This document shows, piece by piece, positions 33,418 to 38,021 of a stretch of 38,021 nucleotides of DNA (positions are counted from its first letter, which is position 1; each line of letters begins with the position of its first letter). The stretch is from Candidatus Bathyarchaeota archaeon (GTDB lineage: Archaea; Thermoproteota; Bathyarchaeia; TCS64). The DNA lies in the NCBI GenBank assembly GCA_016783485.1, contig JADHWM010000014.1, positions 1-38,021 of the forward strand. Direction: 5' to 3'. The position numbers and the translations under genes are program-made. Below the pieces are notes generated by a model. It was not told the origin of the DNA and did not search any database. It was given only the letters and a program-made list of their open reading frames with translations.

Positions 33418-34299
33418 TTAGACAAAAAGATCCAATATCTCCCCTAGCCCGAAAGAGGCCACGCCGATCACCGTATCCGCGGCGCCATAAGATATCAGAA
33501 GGTTCCCGCCGAGGAGAACCGATCCACAGCTGAACACCACGTTGGGGACCTGCCCGACTCGTTCGTACTCCTCCCACGGCTCAAGGATCGGCTTATCGGC
33601 TCGGCCCAGGACCCTACCAGGATCGTTTTTATCGAGGATAGTCACGCCCAGGCGATATGTTCGGTCTTCGTCTACCCCGTGGTAGACGAGGAGCCATCCG
33701 TCCTCCAGCTCTATCGGAGGGCCGGCAGACCCAATCTTTGAGCAGTCCCAGCGGCCTGGCCTCGGCCTCATCACGACGCCGGAGTGGTTCCAATTACAGA
33801 GGTTATCCGAGTGGGCTATGCAGATGTCCGGCTCGTGCCTGTGGAGCATGACGTATCGACCATCAATCATCCGGGGGAAGATGACGGCGTTCTTGTTCCA
33901 TGTGTTCGGGAAGGGAAACCGCCTCTCCCCCCAGGCCCAATTCATCTCGAGGATGTCCTCGGAGGATATCGATGTGATGCCCACCTGGAAGATGTCGCCG
34001 TACGCAGTGTATGTCATTATGTACCTGTCCCCGATGAGGGTCATCCGGGGGTCCTCGCAGCCATACTTCTCTAGCGGGCAAGATGGCTCGAATACCGGAT
34101 AGGGGTGACGTACGTCGATGTGGCAGCCGTCTTCCGAGGAGGCGTAGCCGAGGCGGGAGACATTGTCCTCTCCCATGGCCCGATAGAAGTAGTGAATGCG
34201 TCCCCCGAGGCTAATCATCGCCGTGTTGAAGACGTACTTGGACTCCCAGGGATGATCCTTTATGGGCTTGAGGATGGGATTTCCCTCGAATCGAGCCAT
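33418..34299 (-). CDS. GH130 family glycoside phosphorylase
   Basis: A 293-residue five-bladed beta-propeller enzyme. Characteristic features are NPIL near the start, GCEDPRMTLIGDRYIMTYTAYGD at about 80-102 (the family's EDPR segment), KNAVIFPRMIDGRYVMLHRHEPDI, and DDGWLLVYHGV-like ELEDGWLLVYHGVD. GH130 enzymes mostly cleave beta-mannosidic bonds by phosphorolysis, giving mannose 1-phosphate; some are hydrolases. The chain is slightly short but complete. A TATA-like CTTATATTT (coding strand) at 34323-34331, 24-32 bases before the ATG, suggests its own promoter inside the three-gene cluster with the (alpha/alpha) protein and the CBS-GT4 enzyme. No signal peptide. Confidence 0.87.
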   Translation of the reverse strand: MARFEGNPILKPIKDHPWESKYVFNTAMISLGGRIHYFYRAMGEDNVSRLGYASSEDGCHIDVRHPYPVFEPSCPLEKYGCEDPRMTLIGDRYIMTYTAYGDIFQVGITSISSEDILEMNWAWGERRFPFPNTWNKNAVIFPRMIDGRYVMLHRHEPDICIAHSDNLCNWNHSGVVMRPRPGRWDCSKIGSAGPPIELEDGWLLVYHGVDEDRTYRLGVTILDKNDPGRVLGRADKPILEPWEEYERVGQVPNVVFSCGSVLLGGNLLISYGAADTVIGVASFGLGEILDLFV

Positions 34300-34390
34300 C
34301 TTCCTACTCCACCCCCTAAAACAAATATAAGTTGTGGGTTTGGCAACTGTATCCCCGCTGGATGATTTTACAGTCCCCCAATCGGACGGG

Positions 34391-35425
34391 TCAGAGCAGG
34401 TCGTTCTCCAGCAGGGTCAGATGTGCCAAATAGTACGAGATTGTCGCCTCGGCCCCCTGATTTCTGTTCAGACCCTCCGGGGTTATCCCATCATAGCATG
34501 TTCCAGTCGTGCTGTTGATGAGTACGACGTTCTTGGTGTTCCTTCCGTGGTACCACTCGAAAGCGGCCTTCGCGGTCTCAAGATACCCCTCTTCCCCCGT
34601 GATGACATATGACGATACGGCCGCCTCCACCATGCAGGACGCCTCGATGGGCTGCTGGTCGTAGATCGCCCTCTCCCCACCCTTGACATACCAGCACTCG
34701 GTCCCAATCGGCGTGAAGACGCCGTCAGTAATATGGGTCTCTACCAGGAAATCAAGGGAATCAATGGCAACTTTGAGACATGCAGGGTCCCCCATGGAAT
34801 TATGGGCAACGAGGAGCGCCTGAGGAAGCCTTGCGTTCGCGTAGGTGAGGTAGGACTCGAACCATCGCCACTCCTCATCAGCCTCAACCCCGTACTGCGC
34901 TATCAGCTCGCCGGAGATCTCCTCGATGTGCCTCGGTAGGCTAAGATCTTCCGGGAAAGCCCTCATGTAATGATGAAGGCCCAGGATCGTGAGGGCTTTG
35001 GCCCTGGGCGATGTGAAAAGACGCGACGAAGGCAGGCACCTGTCGAACATCTCCTTTGCTACGAGTCTCATCTCCTCGGGGGCGTCTGCACTCAGGGCGT
35101 ATCCGCAGGCCCAGAGGGCGTGGCCCATGCAGTCCTCGGAACCGACATCGTCTCGGAATCCCCTGTCGAACCCCATGAGATTGCGGAATCGCCCGTCCTC
35201 CCTTTGCATGTGCAGCATGAACGAGAGGTAAGTCTCGGCGAGCCTGAGGGAATCGGGGTCCCCGAAGATACGATGATGCATAAGGGCAGCGATGAGGGCC
35301 CGGGCGTTATCGTCGGTCGTGTATCCTTCCTTGCGGGAGATGGTCGAGAATTTCGTATGCTGGAACATACCCACGTCGTCGGTCAACGCCTTCAATCCGT
35401 CTAGGGGTAGATAGGAGGGCCTCAT
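34391..35425 (-). CDS. (alpha/alpha)-barrel glycosidase-like protein
   Basis: A 344-residue, mostly helical protein with repeated helix-hairpin units and aromatic/acidic pockets, for example GYTTDDNARALIA near 35, EDCMGHALWACGYAL near 95 and QQPIEASCMVEAAV near 260. The pattern fits an (alpha/alpha)6 toroid like that of several glycosidase families, and such proteins occur beside GT4 and GH130 genes, so a role in oligosaccharide handling is inferred. A GTG at 35437 is an alternative start, four codons upstream of the ATG at 35425. It sits between CBS-GT4 (75 bases) and GH130 (91 bases) on one strand. No signal peptide. Confidence 0.7.
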   Translation of the reverse strand: MRPSYLPLDGLKALTDDVGMFQHTKFSTISRKEGYTTDDNARALIAALMHHRIFGDPDSLRLAETYLSFMLHMQREDGRFRNLMGFDRGFRDDVGSEDCMGHALWACGYALSADAPEEMRLVAKEMFDRCLPSSRLFTSPRAKALTILGLHHYMRAFPEDLSLPRHIEEISGELIAQYGVEADEEWRWFESYLTYANARLPQALLVAHNSMGDPACLKVAIDSLDFLVETHITDGVFTPIGTECWYVKGGERAIYDQQPIEASCMVEAAVSSYVITGEEGYLETAKAAFEWYHGRNTKNVVLINSTTGTCYDGITPEGLNRNQGAEATISYYLAHLTLLENDLL

Positions 35426-35500
35426 ACAATCACTCACGTTTCTTACGCTCAGATAATCGCCTCCCCTATTTTCCGGTTTCTATCTCCGGTACATGTTGAT

Positions 35501-37105
35501 TTAGAGGCCCAGTGTCTTGTAGAATAAGTTCAGATATCTCATTCCGACGTTGGGCCAAATCATCTCCCTGCTATACTGGTAGGCCCTCCTCTCGATCTTG
35601 TCGTGGACATCGCTAAAATGGAGGAGGTTGATCACCGCGTCCGCGATGGATTCGGGGTCTCTTAACTCGCACCTCATCGCCGCTCCCTCGGAGATCACCT
35701 CCTCGGCGTGCAGGAAGGGCGTGGAGACTATTGCCTTGCCGGTGCTGAGGGCGTAAAGGAGGGTCCCGCTGCTGATCTGATCCCTGTTTGGGTAGGGGAG
35801 GATGTAGATGTCCGTGGCCTGAAGGTATCTGATCAGCTCGCTCTTCTCGAGGAAACTGTTCACGAATCTCACGTTCCCATATATCCCCAGATCCCTCACG
35901 AGGTCTAACAGCGACTGACGGTAGCTCTCACCCTCATGCTTCCTCACCTCTGGGTGGGTCTCCCCGATCACGAGATAGAGGACCCTGGGCTCCGTTTTGA
36001 CGATGCGTGGTAGAGCCCTGATCGCATACTCGATCCCCTTTCCCCTGCTGATGAGGCCAAAAGTGGACAAGACGACCCTGTCCTCAAGCCCTAGACTCTT
36101 TTTTACGGGGACGCTGGTGATGAAGGGGACATTCGGGCATCCGTGCGGGATGTACTGCGCTTTGTCACCGTACGTATGATAGACTTGCTCAATTATCTCT
36201 ATCCCGACCCTCGCCATCACGGTAACGTGTTCGCTGAACCGGAGGACCCCCTCGAGAACCCTATATGCATCGGGGACAGGCTCTGGCAACACCGTGTGCA
36301 GTGTCGTTACAACGGGTTTCTCGACCCTCTCAAGGAAATCAAGGATATACTCTCCCCAGATCCCTCCGAAGAGACCGTATTCATGCTGTAGGTTTACTAT
36401 GTCTATGTCTGATCTATTGATGTACTCGGCCGCCTTTACGTAGGAGTCGACCTCATCCCTGTCGATCTGGAACCCCACGTGGGGCGGGTAGTTGTAGTAG
36501 CCCCCCCAGTCGTTAATCGCGATTATGGTCGGAGACTGGGTGACGTATAGCCGGGAGATGGCGTCGACGAGGTCATTCGTATAGGTTGCTATACCGCACT
36601 CCCTCGGTGGGTATGTGCTTATGTAGGCGACCTTCAACCTATCCGATTCGTCAGACAGGACCCGGATCCGCCTGCCGAGGCTGTTCATCCGGTACTGCTC
36701 ATTGACGATCTCGAGGAGTCTCCTCTCGGTGGTGAGGCCGACGAGGGCCCCCTCTTCGGTGATTACTAGCCTCCTGATGTTGTTCTCCCTTAGCATCTCA
36801 AGGGCGTCGCTAATCGGGCGCTCCGCTTCGATTGTGAGCAGAGGTTTTGTCATGACGTCCTTGGCCAAGACTTCCTCGAAATCCCTTCCAGTCTTGACTA
36901 CCCTCCTCAGGATGTCCTTCTCTGTTATGATCCCCACGGGACGACTATCCTCGACGATGACAACGGCCCCGATGTCCTCGCTCATCATCATATCGACGAC
37001 ATGGGACATGGTGGACAGCGGGGTGGACTGTGGGGGATCGGATTTCATGTTACTGATGACGGGTAATCTGAGGAGCGCATCAGAATACGAGTTCAATGCG
37101 CCCAT
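35501..37105 (-). CDS. CBS-domain pair fused to GT4 glycosyltransferase
   Basis: 534 residues. Two CBS domains, about 17-72 (...VPVGIITEKDILRRVV type) and 83-137 (DVMTKPLLTI, GALVGLTTERRLLEIV), form a nucleotide-sensing unit. A GT-B glycosyltransferase of family 4 follows from about 157: LKVAYISTYPPRECGIATY at the start, LQHEYGLFGG, VTTLHTV, LSTFGLISRGKGIEYAI and SSGTLLYALSTGKAIVSTPF near the donor site. CBS pairs bind AMP, ATP or S-adenosyl compounds, so the enzyme may respond to energy state; this is inference. ATG 37105 is chosen over the in-frame TTG at 37114 because a TATA-like AAGCTTAAAT (coding strand) lies 22-31 bases upstream. It is first of three genes with the alpha/alpha protein and GH130. 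Confidence 0.88.
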   Translation of the reverse strand: MGALNSYSDALLRLPVISNMKSDPPQSTPLSTMSHVVDMMMSEDIGAVVIVEDSRPVGIITEKDILRRVVKTGRDFEEVLAKDVMTKPLLTIEAERPISDALEMLRENNIRRLVITEEGALVGLTTERRLLEIVNEQYRMNSLGRRIRVLSDESDRLKVAYISTYPPRECGIATYTNDLVDAISRLYVTQSPTIIAINDWGGYYNYPPHVGFQIDRDEVDSYVKAAEYINRSDIDIVNLQHEYGLFGGIWGEYILDFLERVEKPVVTTLHTVLPEPVPDAYRVLEGVLRFSEHVTVMARVGIEIIEQVYHTYGDKAQYIPHGCPNVPFITSVPVKKSLGLEDRVVLSTFGLISRGKGIEYAIRALPRIVKTEPRVLYLVIGETHPEVRKHEGESYRQSLLDLVRDLGIYGNVRFVNSFLEKSELIRYLQATDIYILPYPNRDQISSGTLLYALSTGKAIVSTPFLHAEEVISEGAAMRCELRDPESIADAVINLLHFSDVHDKIERRAYQYSREMIWPNVGMRYLNLFYKTLGL

Positions 37106-37357
37106 TAAGATCAAATAGATGTTCCCATTTAAGCTTAATAATTCCCCGGGCTAGAGCCCATGGAGTCGTGCGCTAGGTTGTTTAGAAATCCCCTGACAAA
37201 CAAGATCAACCACACAGAATCAACCGATCCCATCAAACCAGACACAACCCTTCAGAGCCACCACCCTTTGGGAAACAATCGCTGAACCCGATCTCGTTCC
37301 ATATACACAGACTCGCATCTACACAACCACTCTCCTTGAGACGATCCGAGACCCGCC

Positions 37358-37543
37358 TCAAGCCGCGAAGTGCTTTATACTCCGCATCAACCCAGGCTCA
37401 CGGCACCGTACAGCCGCATGAGCCACCGCCAGCATCGCCGTGAAGCTCAGAGCCGCGTGTATGGCCGCCTGCTCGAGGCCCTGTTCCTCGGCTACTCCCG
37501 AGGCTGTCTGGATCACCCCCTCCGCGAGCGCCCACTCGTGCAT
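37358..37543 (-). pseudogene. hypA-like N-terminal fragment
   Basis: Starting at 37543 the minus strand reads MHEWALAEGVIQTA..VAEEQGL, a strong match to the beginning of HypA, the nickel-insertion protein for [NiFe] hydrogenase (Met-His-Glu/nickel-binding N-terminus). After about 25 residues the similarity stops. The rest of the open frame lacks the HypA zinc CxxC motifs and ends at 37358. I see no recognisable HypA continuation in the other two frames. It is a broken remnant or a chimeric ORF, next to a transposase fragment. Confidence 0.5.
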
Positions 37544-37597
37544 GGGGTGTTCTTGGGCCCCCTGAATATTTCTCTCACCCTCGCAGGGAAGGCCTAG

Positions 37598-38021
37598 GGC
37601 GGTCGCGAAGGGCGGGTTCCTACGCTGGAGGAAGAAGTGATGCTCGAGAACGCGGTCAACCAGCTCATGGAGGGGTACACCCTCATCGGGGACGCCGTTG
37701 CGACCCTCCTGATGATGCTGGTGGCCAAGGCATCTCTCTACAACATGTTGGTGAACATGTTTCGGCGTGTGAAGTGTAAGCACATCTGGGCTGTAGAGTT
37801 TAGCCTCGCTATTCAAGAAGAGGTCAAGCCTCAAATCATGATTCGGGGTCTTGATCTTCACTCATGTAGGTTTTGTGGCTCTGAGAATTTGGTGAAAAAG
37901 GGCGTTCGGAAAAACAAGTATGGAAATCTTCAGAGATACCTCTGTAAGGATTGTGGTAAACGGTTCTCCTTTAACGTGGGCTTTGAGAAGATGAAGGCAA
38001 CACCCCAAGTAATCACTTCAG
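37598..38021 (+). mobile_element. 5'-truncated transposase with zinc ribbon, cut by window edge
   Basis: An open frame from 37598 runs off the window end. From about 37765 it reads VKCKHIWAVEFSLAIQEEV, then CRFCGSENLVKKGVRKNKYG..RYLCKDCGKRFSFNVGFEKMKATPQVIT. This is the zinc-ribbon N-terminal region common in archaeal DDE transposases, and CKHIWAVEF is the end of the SWIM-like zinc finger that normally precedes it. The first half of the SWIM finger is missing and replaced by an unrelated stretch (from about 37640, MLENAVNQLMEGYTL...) that I do not recognise. Base composition changes from G+C-rich to A+T-richer near 37765, which marks the likely junction. The catalytic domain lies beyond the window. 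Confidence 0.6.

Noticed and set aside
1-38021. CRISPR array, rRNA genes, intact transposon
   Set aside because: No regularly spaced identical repeats, no rRNA-like segment and no complete transposase with terminal repeats were seen on reading.

Overview
The window is archaeal chromosomal DNA, mostly G+C-rich. It carries archaeal-type ribosomal proteins S12, S7 and S10, an elongation factor 1-alpha, a UbiA-family enzyme of the archaeal ether-lipid type and an F420-type LLM oxidoreductase. Many genes have an A/T-rich TATA-like box about 23-40 bases before the start codon, as expected for short-leader or leaderless archaeal transcripts. The gene repertoire resembles a heterotrophic Thermoproteota/Bathyarchaeia-type archaeon, but that placement is inference; no 16S rRNA is present.

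Layout. 1-4.5 kb: a small zinc-ribbon protein, a compact FtsX-type permease overlapping an ABC ATPase, and a convergent 953-aa permease with an extracellular Ig-like front end. 4.6-7.6 kb: a stand-alone pyruvate-kinase C-terminal-like domain, a cyclophilin-like protein, a solo DGQHR protein and the UbiA prenyltransferase. 7.6-15 kb: a dispersed version of the usual str-type cluster. S7 and S12 are on the minus strand, EF-1A and S10 on the plus strand, with an MFS transporter and a membrane protein/DUF362 module between them. That module lies between two copies of a 31-base direct repeat. 15-23.7 kb: GH1 glycosidase, acetyltransferase, secreted M14 peptidase, LLM oxidoreductase, histidine phosphatase, MFS transporter and two HAD hydrolases. 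23.7-26.0 kb: an A+T-richer islet (acetyltransferase and anchored beta-propeller protein) bounded and divided by three copies of a roughly 60-base element with partly complementary ends. 26-33 kb: another acetyltransferase, a decayed beta-lactamase-like remnant, a second giant permease paralogous to the first, an AbgB-like M20 hydrolase and an MFS transporter. 33.4-37.1 kb: a three-gene carbohydrate cluster (CBS-GT4 fusion, alpha/alpha-barrel protein, GH130). 37.3-38.0 kb: scarred DNA with a hypA-like fragment and a 5'-truncated transposase cut by the window edge.

The most distinctive candidates for undescribed biology are the duplicated Ig-fused FtsX permeases with a shared extra C-terminal domain (one next to its likely ATPase), the CBS-regulated GT4/GH130 cluster, and the two repeat families that mark recent insertions. 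I found no rRNA, tRNA or CRISPR array that I can support.
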